This document shows, one piece after another, positions 8,770 to 17,464 of a stretch of 64,000 bases of DNA (positions are counted from its first letter, which is position 1; every line of letters starts with the position of its first letter). The notes beneath the pieces were generated by a model. It had not been told where the DNA came from and did not search any database. It saw nothing but the letters and a program-made list of their open reading frames with translations. The stretch comes from Coraliomargarita sinensis. Lineage in GTDB: Bacteria; Verrucomicrobiota; Verrucomicrobiia; Opitutales; Coraliomargaritaceae. Made by a program: the position numbers and the translations under genes. The stretch is taken from positions 21,006-85,005 of the forward strand of contig NZ_QHJQ01000013.1 of assembly GCF_003185655.1 (NCBI RefSeq). Direction: 5' to 3'.

Positions 8770-9779
8770 AAAAGCGCCGCGAGGCACAAAGTTCCGCACT
8801 TTCCTTCATGGACTGCATTTGCTGCGGTTTCGGTGCCGTGCTCCTGCTTTTTATTCTGACGACCAAAAAGCAAATCATTCTGAGTAGCGAGGAAGCCAGC
8901 CAGTCGCAGGAGGCCGCGGAAACCCTCCAGGCCGCCATCAAAGAAACCGAGGCGCAGCAGAAGGCCCTGGAAAAGGAAATCGAAGCACTCGATCCACAAC
9001 CGGATACCAACGCCACCAGCCTTTCCGAACTTGCCGCCGAACAGGAACGCCTGGCCAAAGCGGTCGAAAATCAGGCTCAGGAACTCAAAGCCCTGGAAGC
9101 GCAAGTCGAGCCGAAACAAGCTCCGGCCTCACTGGACCGTCCGTCCGCCGACCAAAGCTACCTTTCCGGCCTGCGATTGCGCGGTCCGCGCGCAGTTATC
9201 CTTCTGGAAAGTTCCGGCAGCATGCTCGCGGAGACAGCCGCCGAAGCAGTCACTATCATGCAGCAGGGCGGCTGGCAAAAGGCGGACAAATGGCTGCGTG
9301 CCAAAGAATCTCTCAAGGCGGTCCTGGCCGCCATTCCCAAAGGCACCCAAGTCGCCGTTTTTCAAATGGCCGAAAGCACCGGCCCGCTCAGCGGCAGTCC
9401 GGGCAACCCCTACATCGACCCCTACGACAACGCCGCCCTGGTCAGCCTGCTGGACCGTCTCGAAAACCTTGAAGCCCGCGGTGGGGCCGACCTCGCTCAG
9501 GGCATGCGTACCGTGGCCAACCTCAAAGAACGTGCCAGCAGCCTGCTGCTGATCGGTGACGGCCTCCCTACCGCTCCCGCACCTCCCGGGCGGGGACTGT
9601 CAGAGGCCGAACGGGTCAACCTCTTCAACCGGGCCATGGCCACGCGACCCAACTACCCCTTCAACGCCATTCTCTTTCCCTTCGAAGGCGACCCCTCCGC
9701 CGCCGGCCTCTTCTGGCAACTCAGCGGCCGCACCAATGGGATCACCCTCATCCCCGACAACGATTGGCCGACAATTTGA
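8766..9779 (+). CDS. MotB/ExbD-like membrane protein with vWA domain (degenerate MIDAS)
   Basis: The 337-residue product starts with one membrane helix, SFxDCxCCGFGAxLLLFIL (about residues 13-31), shared almost letter for letter with the next gene. D16 sits where MotB, ExbD and TolR carry the proton-binding aspartate. Residues ~38-120 form a charged coiled coil and ~140-335 a vWA domain. The metal site reads E148-S-S150-G-S152 instead of D-x-S-x-S, so metal binding may be altered; LLLIGDGLPT supplies a later conserved strand and Asp. I infer that it is an alternative stalk subunit of the channel encoded just upstream (4-bp overlap). The periplasmic placement of the vWA domain follows from the membrane topology and is not proven. 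Confidence 0.75.
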   Translation: MKKRREAQSSALSFMDCICCGFGAVLLLFILTTKKQIILSSEEASQSQEAAETLQAAIKETEAQQKALEKEIEALDPQPDTNATSLSELAAEQERLAKAVENQAQELKALEAQVEPKQAPASLDRPSADQSYLSGLRLRGPRAVILLESSGSMLAETAAEAVTIMQQGGWQKADKWLRAKESLKAVLAAIPKGTQVAVFQMAESTGPLSGSPGNPYIDPYDNAALVSLLDRLENLEARGGADLAQGMRTVANLKERASSLLLIGDGLPTAPAPPGRGLSEAERVNLFNRAMATRPNYPFNAILFPFEGDPSAAGLFWQLSGRTNGITLIPDNDWPTI

Positions 9780-9817
9780 ACTGAAAACCGGACAACTGGT
9801 CACTGGATAACTGTTGT
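9780..9817. repeat. AACTGAAAACCGG/ACTGGTCACTGG mini-repeat in operon spacer
   Basis: The 38-bp gap between the two vWA genes is made of short related units (GAACTGAAAACCGG, ACAACTGGTCACTGG, ATAACTG). It resembles the pyrB-pyrC spacer. Confidence 0.45.
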
Positions 9818-10810
9818 ATGATAAAAAGACGCCCCATCGAGGTCTTCAGCCTCTCGTTTCTCGACTGTCTCTGCTGTGGATTCGGGGCGATTCTGCTGCT
9901 TTTCATTCTAACGATCGGTTCGGGCCCACACGGTGTCGAAAGTGAAATTGACGTACCCACCCTGCAAGCCATGCGGGAAAAGCTGGCCATGCTGGAGGCC
10001 GACATTGCCAAAAAGTCCGCCATCCTCGAAGCGGCCATCAACAGCGAGGACAAGAGTGAGGAACGTGCGCGCATCCTCTCCCTCATACAGGAACTCGAAT
10101 CGCAACTGGCCGACCTGCGACAGGAATATGAAAGCCGGAAAGCCAACCTGAGCACCGCACAACAGGCTGCGGCTGAGGCGAACCGTTTGCTGCAAAGTTT
10201 CAAACACGAGGACCTGCCACCGATCGGCCTGCCTGCGGATGCCACTCACGTCGCCTTCGTCATCGACACCTCAGGCAGCATGCGCAACCAGATGACGAAG
10301 CAACTCCACTACGGCGTAACCGAGCAGATACGCGAGTTACTCGACAGCCTCCCGGAAGTGCGTAGTATTCAATTCCTTGATACAAGCGGAAACTACATGC
10401 TCGGCGGACGCAGTGGCTTCTGGCTCCCCGACACGCCGGGCCTGCGCCAGCAGGCGCTTCGACAAATCCTCCGGTACCCGGTCCTGAGTGTCAGCGACCC
10501 CGAGTCCGGGGTACGGCGTTCCATTCAGGATCTTAAGCCACAAGTCGGCCCGGACGGGAAAATGAGCATCTACGTGGTCGGCGATGACTTCCGTGGTTCC
10601 ACGCAGAGCTTTTTATTGAAACTCGACCGACTCAACCCGCGCAATCCGAACACCGGCAAGCGTCCGGTTTCCATCAGTGCCATCGGTTTCCCCACCCTGA
10701 TCAACCCCTTCCAAATCGGCGCCCCGCAGGGCAACGCCCGTTTTGCCAATATTATGCGCGAGATTGCCGAGGCCCATGACGGTGTCCTCATTCTCAAGCC
10801 GAGTATTTGA
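9818..10810 (+). CDS. MotB/ExbD-like membrane protein with vWA domain (canonical MIDAS)
   Basis: This 330-residue paralogue of the preceding gene has the same architecture: a membrane helix with D16 in SFxDCxCCGFGAxLLLFIL, a coiled coil at about residues 45-130, and a vWA domain from about 145. Its metal site is intact, D150-T-S152-G-S154 (VIDTSGSM), and IYVVGDDFRGS marks a later vWA strand. The pair therefore combines one canonical and one degenerate metal site behind a single channel gene, suggesting a hetero-oligomeric stalk. The ligand and cellular role are unknown. The reading ends just before a GC-rich hairpin at 10,811. Confidence 0.75.
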   Translation: MIKRRPIEVFSLSFLDCLCCGFGAILLLFILTIGSGPHGVESEIDVPTLQAMREKLAMLEADIAKKSAILEAAINSEDKSEERARILSLIQELESQLADLRQEYESRKANLSTAQQAAAEANRLLQSFKHEDLPPIGLPADATHVAFVIDTSGSMRNQMTKQLHYGVTEQIRELLDSLPEVRSIQFLDTSGNYMLGGRSGFWLPDTPGLRQQALRQILRYPVLSVSDPESGVRRSIQDLKPQVGPDGKMSIYVVGDDFRGSTQSFLLKLDRLNPRNPNTGKRPVSISAIGFPTLINPFQIGAPQGNARFANIMREIAEAHDGVLILKPSI

Positions 10811-10836
10811 GAAGTCCCCACCCCCAAAGGGGCTTC
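10811..10836 (+). terminator. Possible terminator or attenuator hairpin
   Basis: GAAG(T)CCCC and GGGGCTTC pair around a short A/C loop directly after the last vWA gene. There is no clear T tract, so efficient Rho-independent termination is uncertain. Confidence 0.45.
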
Positions 10837-10951
10837 GTTCACCTTAGACCGAGAGCTCAGGCCGAACGGCGGATAGCGACATCGACGCTCGGGCAATGCC
10901 GATGAACACTTCAAGCCCTCCCAAATCTTAACACTTGAAATACTGACGATA

Positions 10952-11923
10952 ATGATCCGAAAAATCCTCAAATTTGCGCGCAACGTTATGCTGGGAGTAG
11001 GCTTTGTGATAGGCGCGGTTTGGATCTACATCGCTCAACCCTCACTTTGGAAAAATGATCCCATAAAATTGGAGGTCAATGAGGCGCGACTCACGGAGGT
11101 GGTTCAAAAACTGTCGATCGACTTTCATCCAAGAAACTTCAGCAGCTACGACAATCTAACGCAGACCGCTGCTTACATCGAAGAACACTTCCGAAAGGCC
11201 GGAGGCACCGTGGAGATGCAGGAGTTTATCGCCAACGGCAGCAGCTACCGGAACGTGCGCGGTTTTTTCGGCGATAAGACCAGACCCCGACTGGTCATCG
11301 GGGCCCATTACGACACCCACAGCCAGACACCCGGCGCGGACGATAATGCCAGTGGCGTAGCCGGTCTCATCGAACTGGCCTATCTTCTGGGTAAGACCAC
11401 CCCGAGCAATTGTATCGAGTTGGTCGCTTATCCGCTTGAAGAACCACCCTTTTTTGCCACCGAAAATATGGGCAGCTACATTCATGCGGAATCTCTCAGC
11501 CGGGAGAATGTCCCGGTCAGCGGTATGATTGCCCTGGAGATGATCGGCTACTTCTCGAACGAATCCGGCTCTCAAAGCTATCCTTCGCGTCTTTTGTATC
11601 TTTTCTACCCCCACAAAGGAAATTTCATCGCCGTGGCGGGGAACTTGAAACAGCGCAATTACATCGCCAAAGTGAAAGCTGGCATGAAAGGAGTCACTGA
11701 CCTAAAGGTGTATTCGATCGCCGCACCCCAGCAGCTCTCCGGGATCGATTTCTCCGACCACCGGAACTATTGGACCTTCGATTATGATGCCGTCATGGTG
11801 ACGGATACAGCCTTTTACCGAAACGAAGCCTATCATACCGCAAACGACACCTCGAACCGCCTGAACTATGCGAAAATGGCTGATGTGGTACGGGCGGTGT
11901 ATCACTACGCGACCATGGAATAA
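10952..11923 (+). CDS. M28-family zinc peptidase, membrane-anchored
   Basis: The 323 residues begin with a membrane anchor or uncleaved signal (about residues 13-30, VMLGVGFVIGAVWIYIA). The rest is an aminopeptidase-type M28 domain. The zinc ligands and catalytic residues are visible: H in IGAHYDTH, D in GADDNASG, the E-E pair in YPLEEPPFF, an acidic ligand in IALEMIGYF, and a late H in IDFSDHRNYW. It probably trims peptides in the periplasm. It stands between the channel/vWA operon and the convergent ParB-like gene, and no specific substrate can be inferred. Confidence 0.88.
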   Translation: MIRKILKFARNVMLGVGFVIGAVWIYIAQPSLWKNDPIKLEVNEARLTEVVQKLSIDFHPRNFSSYDNLTQTAAYIEEHFRKAGGTVEMQEFIANGSSYRNVRGFFGDKTRPRLVIGAHYDTHSQTPGADDNASGVAGLIELAYLLGKTTPSNCIELVAYPLEEPPFFATENMGSYIHAESLSRENVPVSGMIALEMIGYFSNESGSQSYPSRLLYLFYPHKGNFIAVAGNLKQRNYIAKVKAGMKGVTDLKVYSIAAPQQLSGIDFSDHRNYWTFDYDAVMVTDTAFYRNEAYHTANDTSNRLNYAKMADVVRAVYHYATME

Positions 11924-11969
11924 CCTGATACCAGCGCGTGACTTTTTCCGATAGAAACGCAGCGAGTCC

Positions 11970-12812
11970 TCAGGCAAGTTCCGCGCCCGCCTTCTCTTTC
12001 GCCAACCAACGTTCTATGCGGCCGACCGCTTCCGTCCGGCGGGGATCGTCCGGCTTCATCCGATTGAGGATATTCAAAGCCGTTTCAGCATAGTCTATCG
12101 CGGTTGCGCTTTGCAGCTTATCAAGTTCAGCATGCTTGATCTCGCCGTCCCGGATCATTTTACGGGCATCGGCCTCGATTTCCATGCTGGCACCGCCAGG
12201 GGCGCGGCTGTCGCCCTTGGCTTTGCCACCGGAACCGGAGCTTGAGCCTTGGCCGGCGCCACTGGAGGAGCCATCGTTCTCCACCTTCTGGCTGCCCCCG
12301 CGAGGCTGACGTTCGATCCCGGCAGGATATTGCTTCCCGTCCTTACCAGTCACCTCTCTCGGACTTTCAATACGATTGAGTTTTTCCATCTCCAGGCGAC
12401 AACGTCGGACAAGGTCGGGCGAAACTTTGCACATCTCGGCGATCACCGCATTCGACATATTCGGCCACTCCTCCAGAGCGACCTCGCAGGCATTCCGTTT
12501 GTCGGCATTGGAACGGTAGATCCCGTTGGTGGCATTCGCCCCTAGAGCGTGCCGCAGCGCATCGGTACGAGAGCCTTCGTAGACCACCGCCGCGATCGTC
12601 TCAAATTCGTTGCGCTGCGCCGCAAGAAAGCGGTGAAACCCATCGGCTAGCCAGAAGTTGGATCCATCGTAATAGGTGACGACCGGCGGGAATTGAGCCC
12701 CTTCCAGCATGGCTTCGGCATAGCTGGAGATGGCTTCGTCGTTTGTCGCGACACGTGCCTGCGTGCCTCCGTAAATATCAATTTTTTCGAGTGCTAAGTC
12801 TTGGTTTTGCAT
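11970..12812 (-). CDS. Solitary ParB/Srx-domain protein
   Basis: The 280-residue product has an N-terminal ParB/sulfiredoxin-like domain (about residues 15-65): DEAISSYAEAM, then FPPVVTYYDG and the signature LADGFHRFLAAQ, which matches the ParB box that binds CTP in true ParB proteins. A helix-turn-helix-like stretch follows (NMSNAVIAEMCKVSPDLVRRCR, about 118-139), then a G/S-rich linker and a helical C-terminus. It lacks the dimer domain of chromosome-partition ParB and has no parA beside it, so it is more likely a regulator or a phage/plasmid-derived ParB-like protein. It is divergent from the helicase gene, 146 bp apart. Confidence 0.75.
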   Translation of the reverse strand: MQNQDLALEKIDIYGGTQARVATNDEAISSYAEAMLEGAQFPPVVTYYDGSNFWLADGFHRFLAAQRNEFETIAAVVYEGSRTDALRHALGANATNGIYRSNADKRNACEVALEEWPNMSNAVIAEMCKVSPDLVRRCRLEMEKLNRIESPREVTGKDGKQYPAGIERQPRGGSQKVENDGSSSGAGQGSSSGSGGKAKGDSRAPGGASMEIEADARKMIRDGEIKHAELDKLQSATAIDYAETALNILNRMKPDDPRRTEAVGRIERWLAKEKAGAELA

Positions 12813-12958
12813 AAAGCGCGCAGTTCTGAGTCACTTCCCGAACAATGACAACCTGTGATTGCGAATTTTCTGCAAGCGTTCGTCTCGGCAGCAACCGACA
12901 CGTGGAAAGTTTACAGCTATGACTTTACAGCCGGGCATTTCAGGGCGACTTTGCTCCT

Positions 12959-15430
12959 GTGGCTTCTTTGGAGACCCAGATCCTTGTGCCGGACCTCTGG
13001 CAGCAGCGTGCCGTCAATCTGCTAGATGCGGGGCACGATGTGATTGTGGACGCTCCGACCGGCAGCGGGAAAACTTATATATTTGAGCTCTTGATCGAAC
13101 AGCATGCCTTTCGGCGTTGCATCTACACCGTGCCGACGCGGGCGCTGGCCAATGACAAGTTCCGCGAATGGGAGGCCAAGGGCTGGCGGGTCGGCATTGA
13201 AACCGGTGACCTCTGCTTGAACCCGGATGCGCCCGTGATCGTGGCCACACTGGAGACGCAAAAGCGGCGGCTCATGCTGGGCAAGGGACCCGACCTGCTT
13301 GTCGTGGATGAATATCAGATGCTGGGGGATCCCGCCCGCGGAATGAATTATGAGTTGGCCCTGGCCTTGGCTCCGCCTGAGACGAGGCTACTTCTTTTAA
13401 GTGGCAGCGTCGCGAACCCGGCCGACGTGCAAAACTGGCTCAGCCGCAGTGAGCGCTCCGTGCAACTGGTTCGGCATCCCGAGCGTCCGGTACCGCTGGA
13501 AGAAATTTCCCTCGACGGTCTCCCCCAGCTCCCGGCCCGCAGCAGCATTCAGGGCCGGTGGCCGCGCTACATCACCCGTGCCCTGCAAGCCGGACTGGGG
13601 CCCATTTTGATCTTTGCCCCGCGCCGGAAGGCCGCCGAAACACTGGCTCTGCAATTGAGCCGACAACTGGAGGAGCCGGATGCGATTGCCCTCACCGCCG
13701 AGCAAAAGGCTGTCGCCGGTCCGCAACTGACGGCCTGTTTGAAACAACGGATTGCCTTTCACCACAGTGGCATGAGTTACAGCCAACGCGCCGCACTGGT
13801 TGAGCCTCTGGCCAAGGCCTGCCAGTTGAAAGTGATCGTAGCCACTACCGGGCTGGCCGCCGGGATTAATTTCGCCATGCGTTCGGTTTTGATCTCCGAC
13901 AATGAATACCGGGTGGCGGAAGCGCATCGCTACCTTCGACCGGATGAACTCCTGCAAATGTTCGGCCGGGCCGGCCGCCGCGGGCTGGACAAGCGTGGCT
14001 TCGCGCTGCAAACCACCGGCACGCCGCGACTGAGTGAGGCCCGCCCCACTCCCCTCCGGCGTGAGGACAAGGTGGACTGGCCCTCCCTGCTCACCGTCCT
14101 GCAAATTGCTTCCGAATCGAAGCAATCTCCCCTCGACGCGACCAGAGATTTAACACGCCGTCTTTTCACCAAGCGTCCAATTGTGCTCGGTCTGGAAAAT
14201 TTCCTCAAACGACGGACATCTCTTAGTCCGGAGACGAAGGCCAATAAGCCCGCGGATCAGGTGCTCTCGGGCGGTACGGTGCGCGAGTTTCTAAACAGCG
14301 AGGGCATTTGGGAACGCAAACGGGCCGCGTCTCTGGCACCACTTAAAGACTGCCTGATGCGGCGGGGTGACGATTGGGTTCCTGCGCTTTCCGGCCCGAA
14401 AATCCCCGCGAGCTTGAAACTGGGCACGCTCTGGAAACAAGGCCGTGGCAAAGATAAACGCTACGGCCTGAAAGTCATTCTGGCACGTTTCCCGACCAAA
14501 ACCGATAATGATAAACTACAACTTGCCAAATGGCTGAGACGTTCGCTGCGGGAGGAGGCCCGTGCCGGGGGCAAGCGCCCCAACGTGGCCAAATTTTGGA
14601 CTCTGGAGACAATCGAGAAGAAGCTTGTGCCCCGAATCGGCTGGCACACAAACGGCGGACGCCTCGTAAAACTCGAAGCCAGCGGCGACGACCTGACCGC
14701 CTACCTCGATTACAGCGAAGCGCAAATGCACGCCTATAAGGACTTGCAAGGCAAAGCCCTGCTCAACCCGAAGGAACGCGACCGGGAAATACCCGGCAGC
14801 CGCGATGCCCCGGGCAAGCAGACCGATCAGCCCGGCAGTACGAATTCGGTCGCCGAGCAATGGTTCCAGCTCGGCTTGATTGACCGTCAGGCCCGGCCCA
14901 ACCGTCGGGGTATTCTCTTTTCTTTCTTCAACCATGCCGAGGGCTTGGCGATCTCCGCCGGACTGGAGGATGAGGCCTACCCCATCGAAGAACTACTCTA
15001 CGATCTGGCCAACATACGTGCGGGACATCGATTCAACGCACTGGCACTGGGCGGCCGCCCCTTGACTCACCTTTGCCAGAAGAACTACGGGGCCGTCAAC
15101 ATTCCCGGTTATCTCCGCCGTGGCTTGCCGGAAGACTACGGCGAAGGCGCCAGCGAGATCCTCTACAACATCGACACCGGCAGCAGCCATGCCTCCGCCT
15201 ATCTCGACGACGAACTGAGCCGGGGCGATATTGAACGGGCCCAACTGGAATGGCGCAGCCTGCGTGCGCACATTGCCCATGCCCCCGATTACGACTGGGA
15301 CCGATGGATGGCCTTGAAAGAGGCTTGCCTGAAATCGATCCATCGAGAGCAGCGCGCACTGCCCTTTGAGAATCTACCGCCACTCACGCCGCAACAACGC
15401 TCGACACAGGCCTGGCAGAAATTAATTTGA
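12959..15430 (+). CDS. Ski2-like DExH/D-box helicase
   Basis: This protein of 823 residues starts at a GTG. It has an N-terminal superfamily-2 helicase core: Walker A APTGSGKT (about residue 37), motif Ia VPTRALAND, motif II DEYQ (in LLVVDEYQMLGDP), motif III as SGS rather than SAT, motif V ATTGLAAGINFA and motif VI QMFGRAGRRGLDKRG. The GRAGR variant and the extra C-terminal ~400 residues resemble Ski2/Mtr4 and Hel308-type enzymes. The C-terminal half has no family I recognise. It could act on structured RNA or on stalled forks. The divergent ParB-like gene next to it may be functionally linked, but this is inference. Confidence 0.82.
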   Translation: MASLETQILVPDLWQQRAVNLLDAGHDVIVDAPTGSGKTYIFELLIEQHAFRRCIYTVPTRALANDKFREWEAKGWRVGIETGDLCLNPDAPVIVATLETQKRRLMLGKGPDLLVVDEYQMLGDPARGMNYELALALAPPETRLLLLSGSVANPADVQNWLSRSERSVQLVRHPERPVPLEEISLDGLPQLPARSSIQGRWPRYITRALQAGLGPILIFAPRRKAAETLALQLSRQLEEPDAIALTAEQKAVAGPQLTACLKQRIAFHHSGMSYSQRAALVEPLAKACQLKVIVATTGLAAGINFAMRSVLISDNEYRVAEAHRYLRPDELLQMFGRAGRRGLDKRGFALQTTGTPRLSEARPTPLRREDKVDWPSLLTVLQIASESKQSPLDATRDLTRRLFTKRPIVLGLENFLKRRTSLSPETKANKPADQVLSGGTVREFLNSEGIWERKRAASLAPLKDCLMRRGDDWVPALSGPKIPASLKLGTLWKQGRGKDKRYGLKVILARFPTKTDNDKLQLAKWLRRSLREEARAGGKRPNVAKFWTLETIEKKLVPRIGWHTNGGRLVKLEASGDDLTAYLDYSEAQMHAYKDLQGKALLNPKERDREIPGSRDAPGKQTDQPGSTNSVAEQWFQLGLIDRQARPNRRGILFSFFNHAEGLAISAGLEDEAYPIEELLYDLANIRAGHRFNALALGGRPLTHLCQKNYGAVNIPGYLRRGLPEDYGEGASEILYNIDTGSSHASAYLDDELSRGDIERAQLEWRSLRAHIAHAPDYDWDRWMALKEACLKSIHREQRALPFENLPPLTPQQRSTQAWQKLI

Positions 15431-15558
15431 ATAAAACATGATTCAGCCAGGTTTATTCCCGCCCGTAAGTTCTGCGGAACAAGTCGTAGTGGCTCCGTTT
15501 GCGGCGGCCCTACGAAATAACACCAGTCGCCCCGGCCTACCGTTTCACCACGGCTAAC

Positions 15559-16518
15559 ATGATTTCCCACAAACAGCTCGCCAACTGGTATGCCCAACTC
15601 GGACAACACCTGGAGGCAGGTGTTCTTCTTGCGGATGCCCTGCGGCTGTGTGAGGGGCCGCCGCCCAAAGGCCGCAACAAAATGGCTGACCGTATCCAGA
15701 ACGGGGATACGGTTGAGGAAGTGTTGCGTGATGCCCCGAAATGGCTGCCGAGGGCGGACCGCTACTTTCTGGCGGCCGCGATGGAAACCGGCAGCCTGCC
15801 CCGCACCCTGCAGAACCTTTCCGACCGCCATGACCGTGTCGGCGCAACAAAACTCAAGGTTATCCTCGGCCTGCTCTATCCTCTCGGCGTCTTTCACATA
15901 GCGGCCCTGCTCCTTCCGATCATCCGCATGATCGATTACGAAGTCGGCTTCAAATGGGACGCTGCGATCTACGCGGTGCAAGTCCTGACATTGCTTATCC
16001 CGGTATGGGGCCTGCTTGCCTTGATTTACTACCTTGCCCATAGCGATCACCCGCTGCTGCCGCGCCTCCTGCGATGCCTCCCACTTCTCAAAAAATACAG
16101 TGAGATGCAGGCCATGGCCGACTTCTCTTATTCCCTCGGCACATTCATCGCCGCCGGTGTCCCCGCTCCCAGCGCCTGGCGCTTGTCCGGCAAGGTCGTT
16201 AATGACGCCCGCTTTCATGCCGTTCTGAAAAGACTGGAACCGGTCTTTGCCAGCGGCAATGATCCGGCGCACGAGCTCAAGCAATTCAAGTGCTTCCCAC
16301 CGGAATTTTGCGCTTTTTATAAGACCGGAGCAGACAGCGGCAATCTCGATCAAAACCTCATCCATGCCGGACGCCAATTCCAGGACAAGGCCAACACCGC
16401 CACGACCGTTGCCGCACTGGTCTATCCCTCGTTAATCTTCGCCGTCATCGCCGGATTCATCATCATAACAATCTTTCAGGTCTACGGAAACTACCTGAAT
16501 ATCTTCGACCAATTCTGA
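15559..16518 (+). CDS. Type II secretion/type IV pilus GspF-family inner-membrane protein
   Basis: I choose the ATG at 15,559 because GspF-like similarity begins there (MISHKQLANWYAQLGQHLEAGVL); the frame extends 60 bp further upstream without such similarity. The product (about 319 residues) has two T2SSF-like repeats: an N-terminal one containing LEAGVLLADAL, and a C-terminal one with DFSYSLGTFIAAGVPAPSAW. Membrane helices lie near residues 115-140, 155-180 and 290-315. It would form part of the platform of a pseudopilus or type IV pilus machine. No GspE ATPase or secretin gene is nearby; a lone pilin gene lies at 44,135. Confidence 0.78.
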   Translation: MISHKQLANWYAQLGQHLEAGVLLADALRLCEGPPPKGRNKMADRIQNGDTVEEVLRDAPKWLPRADRYFLAAAMETGSLPRTLQNLSDRHDRVGATKLKVILGLLYPLGVFHIAALLLPIIRMIDYEVGFKWDAAIYAVQVLTLLIPVWGLLALIYYLAHSDHPLLPRLLRCLPLLKKYSEMQAMADFSYSLGTFIAAGVPAPSAWRLSGKVVNDARFHAVLKRLEPVFASGNDPAHELKQFKCFPPEFCAFYKTGADSGNLDQNLIHAGRQFQDKANTATTVAALVYPSLIFAVIAGFIIITIFQVYGNYLNIFDQF

Positions 16519-16538
16519 ACGGGATCCCGCATCCCGGA

Positions 16539-17129
16539 TCACGCACCCCGCTTTCTCATCCAACAGACTTCTTCACAGCCCACCGGCCGGCTCGGATACG
16601 TCTCGCGGGGGGTATAGGACTCGACAAGCTCAAAGTCATCGTGGAACAAAGCGTGAATTTCTTCACCCGAGATCGGATGCGGCGGGCCATCTCCATCATA
16701 ATTTGAGACTTCCCGGAAGAACACGGCGAGAAACTGCCCCCCGCGCTTGAGTACTTTGTTGAGGGAGGACAGGTAGGCCTCGCGTTGCGAAGGCTCGATC
16801 GCACAGAGGCAGGTGTGCTCGACCACCCAATCAAACGAACCAGACAACCCTGCTTCAGGATTGAGAAAATCCCCCAGGACATAGGATTCTCCGCCAACCG
16901 GAGCAAACGCAGCCGCTTTTCTCAGTGCTCCAGGGGCAATATCCAGGCCGGTGACTTGCACGCCGTGCTTCGCCAGAAGACGGACGTCGTGGCCCGTGCC
17001 ACAACCGGGCACCAGGGCTCTGCCTTGCAGCGAATGCTCCTTCAGAAATTTCATCAACGGCGGGGCTGCGTAGCCTTTATCCCAGGGCGTCTCGTCAACC
17101 TCGTAGGCTTTGTCCCAGTCGCGTGCCAT
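16539..17129 (-). CDS. SAM-dependent methyltransferase, thiopurine S-methyltransferase-like
   Basis: The start is set at 17,129 because the protein family begins here (MARDWDKAYEVDETPWDKGY). The 36 upstream in-frame codons overlap the SRP RNA gene and cannot be coding. The ~196 residues are typical of the TPMT-like class: ETPWDKG near the N-terminus, the SAM-binding loop ALVPGCGTGHD, acidic GLDIAP, and DWVVEHTCLCAIEPSQR, which matches the D/E-x-x-F/C-L-x-A block of the family. It may methylate a small thiol, selenol or halide. It is convergent with the GspF-like gene, 20 bp apart. Confidence 0.83.
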   Translation of the reverse strand: MARDWDKAYEVDETPWDKGYAAPPLMKFLKEHSLQGRALVPGCGTGHDVRLLAKHGVQVTGLDIAPGALRKAAAFAPVGGESYVLGDFLNPEAGLSGSFDWVVEHTCLCAIEPSQREAYLSSLNKVLKRGGQFLAVFFREVSNYDGDGPPHPISGEEIHALFHDDFELVESYTPRETYPSRPVGCEEVCWMRKRGA

Positions 17130-17153
17130 CCCGTTTCGTGTAGATACAAAAGT

Positions 17154-17248
17154 GGCCAGGCACCCTACGGCACACGTGGATCCAACTGCCGCTGCTCCCT
17201 TCCGGGCCTGACGGGGTTTGCTGGTCCGACGTTGCATAGGACCCGGCC
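17154..17248 (-). ncRNA. ffs: Signal recognition particle RNA, bacterial small (4.5S) type
   Basis: On the minus strand this 95-nt segment contains the highly conserved SRP domain IV: GTCAGGCCCGGAAGGGAGCA (compare the E. coli GTCAGGTCCGGAAGGAAGCA). The GGAA tetraloop and the AGCA on the far side are those that bind Ffh. The ends pair with each other (GGCCGGG at 17,248-17,242 with CCTGGCC at 17,160-17,154), closing the hairpin. The length fits the bacterial small SRP class. The RNA acts with Ffh in co-translational targeting to the membrane. It sits directly upstream of the methyltransferase gene, 24 bp from its start. Confidence 0.93.
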
Positions 17249-17464
17249 ATCAATGAAGAGACGCGCAAACTCCCCGTTCTTCAACCTTAAAATCATCTTT
17301 TCATTTAAAGTCGCTACTCGTTTCCGTAGGGGGTGAACACGCGAATGTTGTGGAATATTCCAAAACCCTCGCGGGCATCGCCTGAACGGCGCTCCGGGCA
17401 TGCGCACGCACAGCCCTGCTGACATCGCAAATCCCAGGTCGCCGAGCCCTTTCAAAGAGAATTC

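Noticed and set aside
12859..13086. Short plus-strand frame overlapping the helicase start
   Set aside because: It is out of frame with the helicase and has no domain; the helicase motifs begin at about residue 33 of the frame from 12,959.
7834..15430. Zorya defence system (MotA/MotB-like genes with a helicase downstream)
   Set aside because: The B-type proteins have vWA rather than OmpA-type domains, no ZorC-like gene is present, and the helicase is Ski2-like and separated by two unrelated genes.
17130..17237. N-terminal extension of the methyltransferase gene
   Set aside because: It overlaps the SRP RNA and has no similarity to the family; the normal start is at 17,129.
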